From positions 2,852,001 through 2,916,000 of the forward strand of contig NZ_JACCBM010000001.1 of assembly GCF_013409865.1 (NCBI RefSeq): DNA of 64,000 bases, read 5' to 3'. Positions 8,623-16,244 of the stretch are shown here, one piece after another. The first letter of the stretch is position 1. Every line of letters begins with the position of its first letter. Below the pieces are notes generated by a model. That model saw nothing but the letters and a program-made list of their open reading frames with translations, had not been told where the DNA came from and did not search any database. A program made the translations under genes and the position numbers. Origin of the DNA: Herbiconiux flava (lineage in GTDB: Bacteria > Actinomycetota > Actinomycetes > Actinomycetales > Microbacteriaceae).

Positions 8623-9465
8623 CTACCGGGACGGCAGACCCACGAGCTCGGCCGATCGCTCCCACAGCTCACGTGCCACCTCGGGGTCCTCGGCCTGCCT
8701 TGCCGTGCGTCCGCCGGCCTTGAGCCCGTCGAAGTACGTGCCGCTCGGGGCGGGCACCGGCCCGTCGGACACGAGCGCGTCGAGCGGTGCCGCACCGGCC
8801 TCGGGGGTCGTGCCCCAGTGCCCGCCGGTCAGCGCCGTGCCCACCCGGATCAGCACCGAGTCGCTGCCGAACGACGTCACCACGGCTCCCGGATGCACGC
8901 TGAACGCCTGCACGGCGCTCTCGCGCCGCGCCAGCTCCTTCATCGTCAGCACCACGGCCAGCTTCGCGGAGCAGTACGGCAGCCACCCGCCGAGCCACGG
9001 CCTCCGCCGCCCCTCGAGGTCGTCGAAGCGGATGCGCCCCCACCGGTTCGCCGCACTAGCCGTCGCGACGACCCGGGCGTCGCGCCCGACGTCGGCGGCC
9101 GCCCGCAGTGCCGGGAGCATCAGCCGCGACAGCAGGTACGGTGCGAGATGGTTCACCTGGAAGCCGAGATCGTGCCCGTCGACCGTCGTGCCGCGCTTCG
9201 AGACGAGGCCACCGGCGTTGGCCAGCAGCACGTCGACCGTGCCGTAGCGCTGCCGCAGAGCATCCGCGAGCCCCCGCACCTCGTCGAGCCGCGCGAAGTC
9301 GGCGACGAACGCCTCGCCGCCCACCCGCTCGGCGACGCTCCGCGTGCGCCCGGCGTCCCGCCCCACGACGGCGACCCGATCACCGCGCCCGGCGGCCTGC
9401 TCGGCCACCACGGCCCCGATCCCCGAACTCGCCCCGGTCACGACGACGACCCGCTCCGCACCCAT
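8623..9465 (-). CDS. Short-chain dehydrogenase/reductase
   Basis: A 280-aa NAD(P)-dependent SDR. The Rossmann glycine motif TGASSGIG is at residues 10–17, LANAGG is the NNAG-type motif, and the active-site PYCSAKLAV supplies Tyr and Lys. The layout resembles the retinol-dehydrogenase/WW-oxidoreductase-like branch (long loop around the substrate site, C-terminal GTYFDG); the substrate cannot be read. The ATG at 9465 follows a G-rich stretch and places the nucleotide motif at the usual distance from the N-terminus; longer in-frame starts would add non-conserved sequence. It leads the SDR–Nif3–coiled-coil group. Confidence 0.87.
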   Translation of the reverse strand: MGAERVVVVTGASSGIGAVVAEQAAGRGDRVAVVGRDAGRTRSVAERVGGEAFVADFARLDEVRGLADALRQRYGTVDVLLANAGGLVSKRGTTVDGHDLGFQVNHLAPYLLSRLMLPALRAAADVGRDARVVATASAANRWGRIRFDDLEGRRRPWLGGWLPYCSAKLAVVLTMKELARRESAVQAFSVHPGAVVTSFGSDSVLIRVGTALTGGHWGTTPEAGAAPLDALVSDGPVPAPSGTYFDGLKAGGRTARQAEDPEVARELWERSAELVGLPSR

Positions 9466-9625
9466 CCCCCCACCCTGCCACCCCATTCCGGCCGGTGGCG
9501 CATCGGAACCCGTCCCACCGCACGAAGCGGACCACACGTCGGGTGGGACACCCGCCAGTGCGCTCAGCGGACAGCGTCCCGTCCGCCGCTTCCGCGACCC
9601 GCCGGTTCACGGAAGAGTGTCCCGC

Positions 9626-10117
9626 ATGACCGCGCCGACCACCGCTCCCGTTGCCCGCCGCACCGTCATCGGCGCCGCCTGGGCGGCCCCCGTCATCGCC
9701 GTGGCCGTCGCGACGCCGGCCCACGCGGCCAGCACGCCCCGGCCCCAGCTCGCGGGGCGCGCCGACGGCCCCGAGGAGTACCCGGATGGCGGCGCGAGCA
9801 CCTTCGGCGTGCATGTCACGAACACCGGTGCCGAGACCATTCCCGCCGGGTCGATCGTCGCGACCCTGACCGACAGCGATCCCCGCTTCAGCTACTCGGG
9901 CTTCTCGGGGCAGCTGTGGAACTACACCTCGAGCTTCCCCGACGGGTCGATCTCGTTCCAGTACGACGCGGAGCTCGTTTCCGGGGACGAGACCGACATC
10001 CTGCTGCTGCTCATCGACAGCGCAGACCGGAGCCAGAGCCCCGTCCCGGTCGCCGAACTGGTGGTGACGGCCCCGGGCTTCCGCGCCGCGACGGTGCCTC
10101 TGCCGATCGTGTACTGA
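9626..10117 (+). CDS. Secreted hypothetical protein with Tat-like signal peptide
   Basis: A 163-aa protein. The N-terminus MTAPTTAPVARRTVIGAAW, a hydrophobic run, then ATPAHA^AST form a signal peptide with twin arginines at 10–11 and an AxA cleavage site. The mature part (~130 aa) is rich in beta-prone Ser/Thr/Asp, with a DUF11/CARDB-like feel (FGVHVTNTGAETIPAGSIV), as in extracellular beta-sandwich domains. GGAAGAG lies 8 nt upstream of the chosen ATG. It is divergent from the SDR gene and convergent with tRNA-Val. No function is recognised. Confidence 0.75.
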   Translation: MTAPTTAPVARRTVIGAAWAAPVIAVAVATPAHAASTPRPQLAGRADGPEEYPDGGASTFGVHVTNTGAETIPAGSIVATLTDSDPRFSYSGFSGQLWNYTSSFPDGSISFQYDAELVSGDETDILLLLIDSADRSQSPVPVAELVVTAPGFRAATVPLPIVY

Positions 10118-10154
10118 CGTCCGGAACGGACGCGTGCGGCGGGGTGGGGTGGAG

Positions 10155-10227
10155 TGGGCCCTACCGGGCTCGAACCGACGACATCCACGGTGTAAACGTG
10201 GCGCTCTACCAACTGAGCTAAAGGCCC
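10155..10227 (-). tRNA. tRNA-Val (TAC anticodon)
   Basis: A 73-nt cloverleaf: acceptor GGGCCTT / AGGGCCC, D-arm TAGCTCAGTTGGTAGAGC, anticodon stem CCACG/CGTGG with loop TTTACAC giving anticodon TAC, and T-loop TTCGAGC. The discriminator is A, and CCA is not encoded. Confidence 0.95.
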
Positions 10228-10327
10228 CTGCGCGCGTGGGCAGGCACTGCAAGCTTAGCGGGGCGCGCGGTGGCATGTCAGCGAGGCGGAGGGCGGCGCG
10301 TGGGCGGGCGCCGACGCAGGACGCGCC

Positions 10328-10333
10328 TAGACT
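10328..10333 (+). promoter_or_regulatory. -10 box (TAGACT), leaderless spacing
   Basis: TAGACT ends 7 nt before the GTG at 10341; the GGAG in between is only 1 nt from the start and so cannot act as a normal ribosome-binding site. Confidence 0.55.
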
Positions 10334-10340
10334 GCGGAGC

Positions 10341-11045
10341 GTGACGGATGACGGCGGCGAGAGCGCCACGACCGAGAAGGCGCAGGCCGAGCACCGGTGG
10401 CCGGCCGCGATCGGGGTGCTGGTCATCCTGAGCTGCTACGCGCTGCTGCCGCCGAGCCTGTTCGGCACCGTGCGCTACGGCGTGATCGCGCTCTGCGTGG
10501 CGCTGCTCCTGGCGGTGGTGGTGATCAACCCGCACCGGCTGGTTCGCGAGACGGCAGCCTCACGGCGGCTGGGGCTCGCGCTGACGCTCGTGATCGGGCT
10601 GACGAACCAGGTGCTGCTCGTGGTGCTGATCTCGATGCTCGTGCAGAACTCCGAGGACGGGCCGACGCTGCTGCTCGGCGCCCTCGAGATCTGGCTGACG
10701 AACGTGATCGGCTTCGCGCTGCTGTACTGGGAGCTCGACCGCGGCGGCCCCGTGGTGCGCACCCAGCGCTCGCGGCGGGAGCTGCCGCCGGCCGACTTCC
10801 GGTTCCCCCAGGACGAGGACGACGACGCCATCGACGAGGTCGCCGCCCACTCCTCGAAGTCGAGCAACTGGCGCCCCGGCTTCGTCGACTACCTCTACTT
10901 CTCGCTGTCGAACTCGATGGCCTTCAGCCCCACCGACACGATGCCGCTGACCCATCGCACCAAGCTGCTGATGGGCCTCGAGGCGTTCGCCGGCTTCGTG
11001 CTGCTGGCCCTCGTGATCGCTCGCGGGGTCAGCCTGCTCGGCTGA
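10341..11045 (+). CDS. Multi-pass membrane protein resembling a pore-loop (DUF1345/ion-channel-like) protein
   Basis: A 234-aa protein with about six membrane helices. Two N-terminal pairs (WPAAIGVLVILSCYALLPP; VIALCVALLLAVVVI; LALTLVIGLTNQVLLVVLI; LGALEIWLTNVIGFALLYW) are followed by a charged acidic loop with a DEDDDAID run. A C-terminal module has the shape of a two-TM potassium-channel half: FVDYLYFSLSNSMAFSP, TDTMPLTHRTKLLMGLEAF, then a last helix. The TVGYGD selectivity filter is absent (SNSMAFSP instead). The start GTG at 10341 is set by the leaderless -10 box. Transport function is not assignable. Confidence 0.75.
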   Translation: MTDDGGESATTEKAQAEHRWPAAIGVLVILSCYALLPPSLFGTVRYGVIALCVALLLAVVVINPHRLVRETAASRRLGLALTLVIGLTNQVLLVVLISMLVQNSEDGPTLLLGALEIWLTNVIGFALLYWELDRGGPVVRTQRSRRELPPADFRFPQDEDDDAIDEVAAHSSKSSNWRPGFVDYLYFSLSNSMAFSPTDTMPLTHRTKLLMGLEAFAGFVLLALVIARGVSLLG

Positions 11046-11093
11046 ACGCCACCCACCAGCACGCATCAGCCATCAGCTTATATCGGGCGATTA

Positions 11094-12011
11094 TCAGCTG
11101 TGGGCTGATAGCCAGAGGGCTCCGGCTGCGATCAGCGCCAATGCCCAGCTGACGAAGCTGCCTACGAGGAAGTACTCGGCCTTCGACCCTCCGGCCCGGT
11201 CGTTGGAGATCTCGGGGAACCGCACGATGCCCTTGGCGGCGAGCAGCCCCGCGACGATCGGCAGCGCGCCGACCAGCGAGAGCGCCACGATCAGCAGGCG
11301 CTCGAGCGGGCCGATCAGGCGTCCGCCCCGCAGGTCGGCGACGGTCGGCACGGTCGAGGCCCCGTCGTCGCCCTCGCGCATGACCACGCGGGTGCGTGAG
11401 AAGAACGGCCCGGGGGTCTCGACCTCGAGCGTCCGTCCGTTCTCGTCGGCCGGTGCGTTCTCGAGCGGGTCCGCCACCCCGTCGAACAGCGCCGGCCGCA
11501 GCGCCGAGCGCACCACGATGTTCGCGCTCTCGACGAGGAACAGCAGGAGCCCCAGCCCGAGCGCCACCGTCTCGATCGGCAGCCCCGCCACGACGCCCAC
11601 CGGCGACTTCGCGAGCCCGTCCACGAGGTAGCCCGACAGCCGCCCGTCGAGCGGGTTCCAGAAGACCGAGCCGACGAGCACCAGCAGCACCACGACGGCG
11701 GGCAGGATGCGCAGCCGGGGGTGCCGCGACGGGGCCACCTCCGGGCTCCCCGCCGGCCGGGCGCCGGCATCGGCCGCGGTCGAGACGAGCCACCCCACCG
11801 CGAGCACCAGGGGCAGCGCGAGCCAGAGTGGAGGCACGCCGAGCCCCGTGGCCGCCAACCCCAGCAGCACGGCCCAGACCACGGCGACGCAGATCACCAC
11901 GACGAACACGGTGACACCGGCGCGATCGCGCGGCCGAGCATCCGGAACCAGCCCCGCGCGAGCGATGTCGGCGCTGCCGATGAGCGCCAGGAGCACCGCC
12001 GCGAGGATCAC
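11094..12011 (-). CDS. Membrane protein, translational partner of SatD
   Basis: A 305-aa protein with about six or seven membrane helices: VILAAVLLALIG at the start, a Val/Ala-rich pair near 45–85, LRILPAVVVLLVLVGSVFW, a helix pair around GLPIETVALGLGLLLFLVE, then a ~75-residue soluble loop (LENAPADENGRTLEVETPG…) and two C-terminal helices. The GTG start at 12011 overlaps the satD stop (GTGA), so the two are coupled. No family is recognised. Its association with the SatD gene suggests a membrane effector or target of the same system, which is inference. Confidence 0.7.
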   Translation of the reverse strand: MILAAVLLALIGSADIARAGLVPDARPRDRAGVTVFVVVICVAVVWAVLLGLAATGLGVPPLWLALPLVLAVGWLVSTAADAGARPAGSPEVAPSRHPRLRILPAVVVLLVLVGSVFWNPLDGRLSGYLVDGLAKSPVGVVAGLPIETVALGLGLLLFLVESANIVVRSALRPALFDGVADPLENAPADENGRTLEVETPGPFFSRTRVVMREGDDGASTVPTVADLRGGRLIGPLERLLIVALSLVGALPIVAGLLAAKGIVRFPEISNDRAGGSKAEYFLVGSFVSWALALIAAGALWLSAHS

Positions 12012-12661
12012 AGCGCCGCCTTGAGCGCGGCGGTGGCCGTGAGCACGCTCATGCCACCCGAGCGCCGGAGCGACTGGGAGACCGCCCCCTGCGAGATGCC
12101 CTCGGCGTCGGCCAGCTCGGCCTGCAGGCGCCCGCGCATGGTGCCGTAGGTGAGGCGGCGGGCGCGCGGGCTCATCGCGCTGACGAGGTGGTCGCGGGTG
12201 AGCAGGTAGGCGTTGACGGCGGAGGCGAGGCGCGCGTCGCCGTCGGTGGCGAACCAGCTGCGGAGGGTGGGGGTGCGGGAGTCCTCGCGGTCGTGCGCCT
12301 CCTCGATGGCCGCGCGGGCGAGCCACCAGGCCGAGCCGTCCTGCACGGCGCCACGGGTGCCGCGGCCGACCTCGCGGAGCTCGCCCCAACCGATGCCGAA
12401 GCGGCAGTCGATGCCCTCGGGAAGGGCGAGCCGGGCGGCGAGGGTCGCCTCGAGCGCCGAGCCGAGGGTGGGATAGACGGCCTGGAACTCGTCGCCGACG
12501 GTGGCGACGAGCGGCTCCGTGCCCGATGACGGCGCGTCGTGGGCGATCAGCTCGTCGACCCCGGCGAAGGCCGCCTCGATCGCCGCCTGTGCAGCGGGCC
12601 GGTCGTCCAGCTTCTTCGAATCGACGATGTCGACGATCACTGCTGCGCGCTCTGAGACCAT
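12008..12661 (-). CDS. SatD family protein with C-terminal helix-turn-helix
   Basis: A 217-aa protein beginning MVSERAAVIVDIVDSKKLDDR, the SatD-family signature, followed by a globular domain with VGDEFQAVYP and CRFGIGWGEL that recalls the nucleotide-cyclase-like fold. The last ~35 residues (182–217), containing GISQGAVSQSLRRSGG, read as a helix-turn-helix, so the protein may bind DNA. The ATG at 12661 lies 6 nt after a TACACT -10 box, within a 45-bp palindromic array. Downstream it overlaps the membrane-protein gene. Autoregulation is inferred from the HTH and operator. The substrate and phenotype of SatD proteins in actinobacteria are unknown to me. Confidence 0.8.
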   Translation of the reverse strand: MVSERAAVIVDIVDSKKLDDRPAAQAAIEAAFAGVDELIAHDAPSSGTEPLVATVGDEFQAVYPTLGSALEATLAARLALPEGIDCRFGIGWGELREVGRGTRGAVQDGSAWWLARAAIEEAHDREDSRTPTLRSWFATDGDARLASAVNAYLLTRDHLVSAMSPRARRLTYGTMRGRLQAELADAEGISQGAVSQSLRRSGGMSVLTATAALKAAL

Positions 12662-12664
12662 CGC

Positions 12665-12709
12665 ATAAGTGTAGCGCTTATATTTCGGGAATATAAGGTG
12701 CTGGCTTAT
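12665..12709. promoter_or_regulatory. 45-bp compound palindrome covering the satD promoter (candidate operator)
   Basis: Four half-sites are arranged symmetrically about base 12687: ATAAG (12665–12669), CTTATATT (12677–12684), AATATAAG (12690–12697), CTTAT (12705–12709). The centre is a perfect 8-bp inverted repeat with a 5-nt spacer, and both flanks have the pattern ATAAG-N7-CTTAT. The satD -10 box TACACT (minus strand, 12673–12668) lies in one flank and the -35 region falls in the central repeat, so protein binding would occlude RNA polymerase. The AT-rich block stands out in very GC-rich surroundings. Confidence 0.75.
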
Positions 12710-13183
12710 TCAGACGCGGGCGGGCAGCAGGTCTTCGAGGGCAGCGCGGTAGGCGGCGATCGAGCGGGCCTCGCCGGGGGCGGTGATGAACGAGGCGCGG
12801 ATGATGCGGTTGGTGTCGATCAGGAAGGTCGCGCGGTTCGCGAAGCCCTTCTCCTCCAGGAACACCCCGTAGTCCTTGGCGACGTCGCCGTGCGGCCAGA
12901 AGTCGGCGACCAGGTCGAAGTCGTAGCCCTCCTTCTCGGCCCAGGCGCGGAGCGTGGCCTTCGAGTCGACCGAGATGCCGATGAGCTTGACGTTCGCGTC
13001 GTCGAAGAGCGAGATGTTGTCCTCGAGGGCGCAGAGCTCGCTGGTGCAGACGCCCGAGAAGGCGAGCGGAAAGAACACCAGCGCCACGGGCTTCTTGCCC
13101 TGGAACTGACTGAGCCGGATGCGCTCCCCGTACTGGTTGGGGAGGTCGAAATCGGGAGCGAGGGTGTCGTTCTCCAAAGCCAT
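12710..13183 (-). CDS. Peroxiredoxin, AhpE type
   Basis: A 157-aa thiol peroxidase of the AhpE (1-Cys-like) group, reducing hydroperoxides in the cytoplasm. The peroxidatic Cys46 lies in PLAFSGVCTSELC, with a further Cys51 that could act as a resolving or partner thiol. The downstream family pattern LIGISVDSKATLRAWAEKEG, DFWPHGDVAKDYGV and ANRATFLID is clear. The ATG at 13183 follows GGAAAGGCAG; longer in-frame starts are not supported. The product and usual reductant (mycothiol/mycoredoxin in actinobacteria) are family knowledge. The gene ends one base from the satD operator array. Confidence 0.9.
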   Translation of the reverse strand: MALENDTLAPDFDLPNQYGERIRLSQFQGKKPVALVFFPLAFSGVCTSELCALEDNISLFDDANVKLIGISVDSKATLRAWAEKEGYDFDLVADFWPHGDVAKDYGVFLEEKGFANRATFLIDTNRIIRASFITAPGEARSIAAYRAALEDLLPARV

Positions 13184-13327
13184 GATCGGCTGCCTTTCCG
13201 ATGCCGGGTGTCTCTCGGCAAACGCGCAAGCCATCCTAGACCCGTCCTGAGCAGACTCCAACCGTCCTGTGCGAACCGCCTGCGCTGTGGGCTCGCCCAA
13301 CCGCGCGGTATCCCCGGTTTAAGTCAG

Positions 13328-13333
13328 TAGGCT
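13328..13333 (+). promoter_or_regulatory. Candidate -10 box (TAGGCT) of aceE
   Basis: TAGGCT lies about 80 bp upstream of the aceE GTG and implies a ~75-nt 5' UTR. That UTR contains the palindrome ACAGATCTGT at 13381–13390. Confidence 0.45.
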
Positions 13334-13413
13334 TGTCGGTGGCGTTCCGAACCCCATCCTGGCAAGGGCGCCCGACGAGAACAGATCTGTAAACAACAGA
13401 AGAGAGGTCGCCG

Positions 13414-16140
13414 GTGACTGTCAACGACCAGGACCCGTACTCCTCGGGGCACATCGACTCCGATCCCGAAGAGACCGCCGAGTGGAACGAGTCGCTCGAC
13501 GCGCTCGTCGAAGCCCGCGGCCACGGCCGAGCACGTGACATCGTGCTCAGCCTGCTGAAGCGCTCGAAAGAACTGCACCTCGGTGTCCCGATGGTTCCGA
13601 CGACGGACTACATCAACACCATCGCGCCCGAGAACGAGGCCCCCTTCCCCGGCGACGAGGCGCTCGAGCGCAAGTACCGGGCGTGGATTCGGTGGAACGC
13701 GGCCATGACCGTGCACCGCGCGCAGCGCCCCGGCATCGCCGTCGGCGGCCACATCTCGACCTACGCGTCGAGCGCTGCACTCTACGAGGTGGGCTTCAAC
13801 CACTTCTTCCGCGGCCAGGATCACCCGGGCGGCGGCGACCAGATCTTCATCCAGGGCCACGCCTCCCCCGGCACGTACGCGCGCGCGTATCTCGAGGGCC
13901 GGCTCGACGAGAACCAGCTCGACGGCTTCCGCCAGGAGAAGTCGCACCCGGGCGGGGGCCTCAGCTCCTACCCGCACCCGCGGCTGATGCCCGAGTTCTG
14001 GCAGTTCCCCACGGTCTCGATGGGTCTCGGCCCGATCAACGCGATCTACCAGGCCCAGGCCAACAAGTACCTCACCAACCGCGGCATCAAGGATGCGTCC
14101 GACCAGCAGGTCTGGGCCTTCCTCGGCGATGGCGAGATGGACGAGGTCGAGAGCCGTGGCCAGCTGCAGGTCGCCGCGAACGACGGCCTCGACAACCTGA
14201 ACTTCGTGATCAACTGCAACCTGCAGCGTCTCGACGGCCCGGTGCGCGGCAACGGCAAGATCATCCAGGAGCTCGAGAGCTTCTTCCGCGGTGCCGGCTG
14301 GAACGTCATCAAGGTCATCTGGGGCCGGGAGTGGGACGACCTGCTCGCCCGCGACACCGACGGCGCCCTGCTGAACCTGATGAACACGGTTCCCGACGGT
14401 GACTTCCAGACCTACAAGGCCGAGTCGGGCGCCTACGTGCGCGAGAACTTCTTCGGCCGCGACCCGCGCGCCCTGAAGCTCGTCGAGGGCTACTCCGACG
14501 ACGAGATCTGGAACCTCAAGCGCGGCGGCCACGACTACCGCAAGGTCTACGCGGCGTTCAAGGCCGCGTCCGAGCACAAGGGCCAGCCCACCGTCATCCT
14601 GGCGCACACGATCAAGGGCTACGGCCTCGGGCCGTCGTTCGAGGGCCGCAACGCGACCCACCAGATGAAGAAGATGACGCTCGACAACCTCAAGATGTTC
14701 CGCGACGAGATGCACATCCCCATCTCCGACGCGCAGCTCGAGGAGAACCCCTACCTCCCGCCCTACTACAAGCCGGGCGAGGACGACGAGGCCATCCAGT
14801 ACCTGCACGAGCGCCGCCGCGCGCTCGGCGGCTACCTGCCCGAGCGCCGCACCAAGCACACCGCCATCACGCTGCCCGACGACTCCAGCTACCAGACCCT
14901 CAAGAAGGGCTCCGGCACGCAGGAGATCGCGACGACGATGGCGTTCGTGCGCCTGCTGAAGGACCTGACCCGCTCGAAGGACTTCGGCAACCGCGTGGTG
15001 CCGATCATCCCCGACGAGGCGCGCACCTTCGGCATGGACGCGTTCTTCCCGTCGAACAAGATCTACAACCCCAAGGGCCAGACCTACACCTCCGTCGACC
15101 GGGAGCTGCTCCTGGCCTACAAGGAGAGCCCCCAGGGCCAGATCATCCACGTGGGCATCAACGAGGCCGGCGCCATGGCGTCGTTCACCGCGATCGGCAC
15201 GAGCTACTCGACCCAGGGCGAGCCGCTCATCCCGATCTACGTGTTCTACTCGATGTTCGGCTTCCAGCGCACGGGCGACGCCCTGTGGGCGGCGGGCGAC
15301 CAGATGGCACGCGGCTTCGTGATCGGCGCGACCGCCGGCCGCACCACCCTCACGGGTGAGGGCCTGCAGCACGCCGACGGCCACTCCCCCCTGCTCGCCT
15401 CGACCAACCCCGCGGTGGTCAGCTACGACCCGGCCTACGGCTACGAGCTGAACCACATCGTGCGGGCGGGCCTCGAGCGCATGTACGGCGGCCAGCACGA
15501 CGACCCGAACGTCATGTACTACCTCACGGTGTACAACGAGCCGCACGTGCAGCCGGCCGAGCCCGAGGGTCTCGACGTCGACGGCGTCGTGCGCGGCATC
15601 TACCGCCTGAAGTCGGGCTGGATCGAGGGCCCCAAGGCTCAGATCCTCTCCTCCGGCGTGGCGGTGCCGTGGGCCCTCGAGGCGCAGGAGCTGCTCGCGA
15701 ACGACTGGGGCGTGTCGGCCGACGTGTGGTCGGTCACCTCCTGGGGCGAGCTGCGGCGCGACGGTCTCCGGGCCGAGTCGCACAACTTCCTGCACCCCAC
15801 CGAGGAGCGCCAGACGGCCTACGTCACCACCAAGCTGCAGGATGCGCACGGTCCGTTCGTGGCCGTCACCGACTACATGCACGCGGTGCCCGACCAGATC
15901 CGTCAGTTCGTCCCGGGCGAGTACGCCACGCTCGGCGCCGACGACTTCGGCTTCTCCGACACGCGTCCGGCGGCCCGTCGCTTCTTCAAGATCGACGGCC
16001 CCTCGGTCGTGGTGCGCGTGCTCGAGCAGCTCGCGGCCCGCGGCGAGGTCGACCAGAACGCCCCCTCGTGGGCGATCGAGAAGTACCGTCTCTACGACGT
16101 CACCGCCGGAACCTCCGGCTCGGCGGGCGGCGAGAGCTGA
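13414..16140 (+). CDS. aceE: Pyruvate dehydrogenase E1 component (homodimeric type)
   Basis: Thiamine-diphosphate-dependent decarboxylation of pyruvate and acetyl transfer to E2, feeding acetyl-CoA to the adjacent fatty-acid genes. The protein is 908 aa, the full length for the AceE type. Visible features: [43 protein letters not shown], the ThDP/Mg motif around [10 protein letters not shown]…[24 protein letters not shown], then [11 protein letters not shown] and [11 protein letters not shown] of the transketolase-like halves. The start GTG at 13414 has AGAGAGG 6 nt upstream. Actinobacterial PDH E2/E3 genes are not in this window. Confidence 0.96.
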   Translation: MTVNDQDPYSSGHIDSDPEETAEWNESLDALVEARGHGRARDIVLSLLKRSKELHLGVPMVPTTDYINTIAPENEAPFPGDEALERKYRAWIRWNAAMTVHRAQRPGIAVGGHISTYASSAALYEVGFNHFFRGQDHPGGGDQIFIQGHASPGTYARAYLEGRLDENQLDGFRQEKSHPGGGLSSYPHPRLMPEFWQFPTVSMGLGPINAIYQAQANKYLTNRGIKDASDQQVWAFLGDGEMDEVESRGQLQVAANDGLDNLNFVINCNLQRLDGPVRGNGKIIQELESFFRGAGWNVIKVIWGREWDDLLARDTDGALLNLMNTVPDGDFQTYKAESGAYVRENFFGRDPRALKLVEGYSDDEIWNLKRGGHDYRKVYAAFKAASEHKGQPTVILAHTIKGYGLGPSFEGRNATHQMKKMTLDNLKMFRDEMHIPISDAQLEENPYLPPYYKPGEDDEAIQYLHERRRALGGYLPERRTKHTAITLPDDSSYQTLKKGSGTQEIATTMAFVRLLKDLTRSKDFGNRVVPIIPDEARTFGMDAFFPSNKIYNPKGQTYTSVDRELLLAYKESPQGQIIHVGINEAGAMASFTAIGTSYSTQGEPLIPIYVFYSMFGFQRTGDALWAAGDQMARGFVIGATAGRTTLTGEGLQHADGHSPLLASTNPAVVSYDPAYGYELNHIVRAGLERMYGGQHDDPNVMYYLTVYNEPHVQPAEPEGLDVDGVVRGIYRLKSGWIEGPKAQILSSGVAVPWALEAQELLANDWGVSADVWSVTSWGELRRDGLRAESHNFLHPTEERQTAYVTTKLQDAHGPFVAVTDYMHAVPDQIRQFVPGEYATLGADDFGFSDTRPAARRFFKIDGPSVVVRVLEQLAARGEVDQNAPSWAIEKYRLYDVTAGTSGSAGGES

Positions 16141-16183
16141 CCCGGAGCAGATGACCAGACGATCGATCGCGGTCGAGGGCCCA

Positions 16184-16213
16184 GGCCCGCTGAGCCCGGG
16201 CCCGCTGAGCCCC
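16184..16213. repeat. 15-bp direct repeat between aceE and fasR
   Basis: GGCCCGCTGAGCCCG at 16184–16198 is followed head-to-tail by GGCCCGCTGAGCCCC at 16199–16213, in the 104-bp gap between aceE and the fasR start. No function is apparent; it ends about 20 bp upstream of the fasR ribosome-binding site (GGGAGG, 16234–16239). Confidence 0.6.
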
Positions 16214-16244
16214 GGCTCGGCGGCGCCCGGCCCGGGAGGCGCCG

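Noticed and set aside
9540..9554. CGGGTG-GGA-CACCCG in front of the secreted-protein gene as an operator
   Set aside because: A 6-bp GC-only stem with a 3-nt loop is expected by chance at this base composition, and no second copy was seen.
7183..10221. A 1,012-codon + strand open frame
   Set aside because: It lies opposite the Nif3 and SDR genes and runs through the secreted-protein gene in another frame; composition is Arg/Ser/Gly shadow sequence.
13324..15882. An 852-codon minus-strand open frame opposite aceE
   Set aside because: Antisense shadow of a strongly conserved gene, with no recognisable motif.
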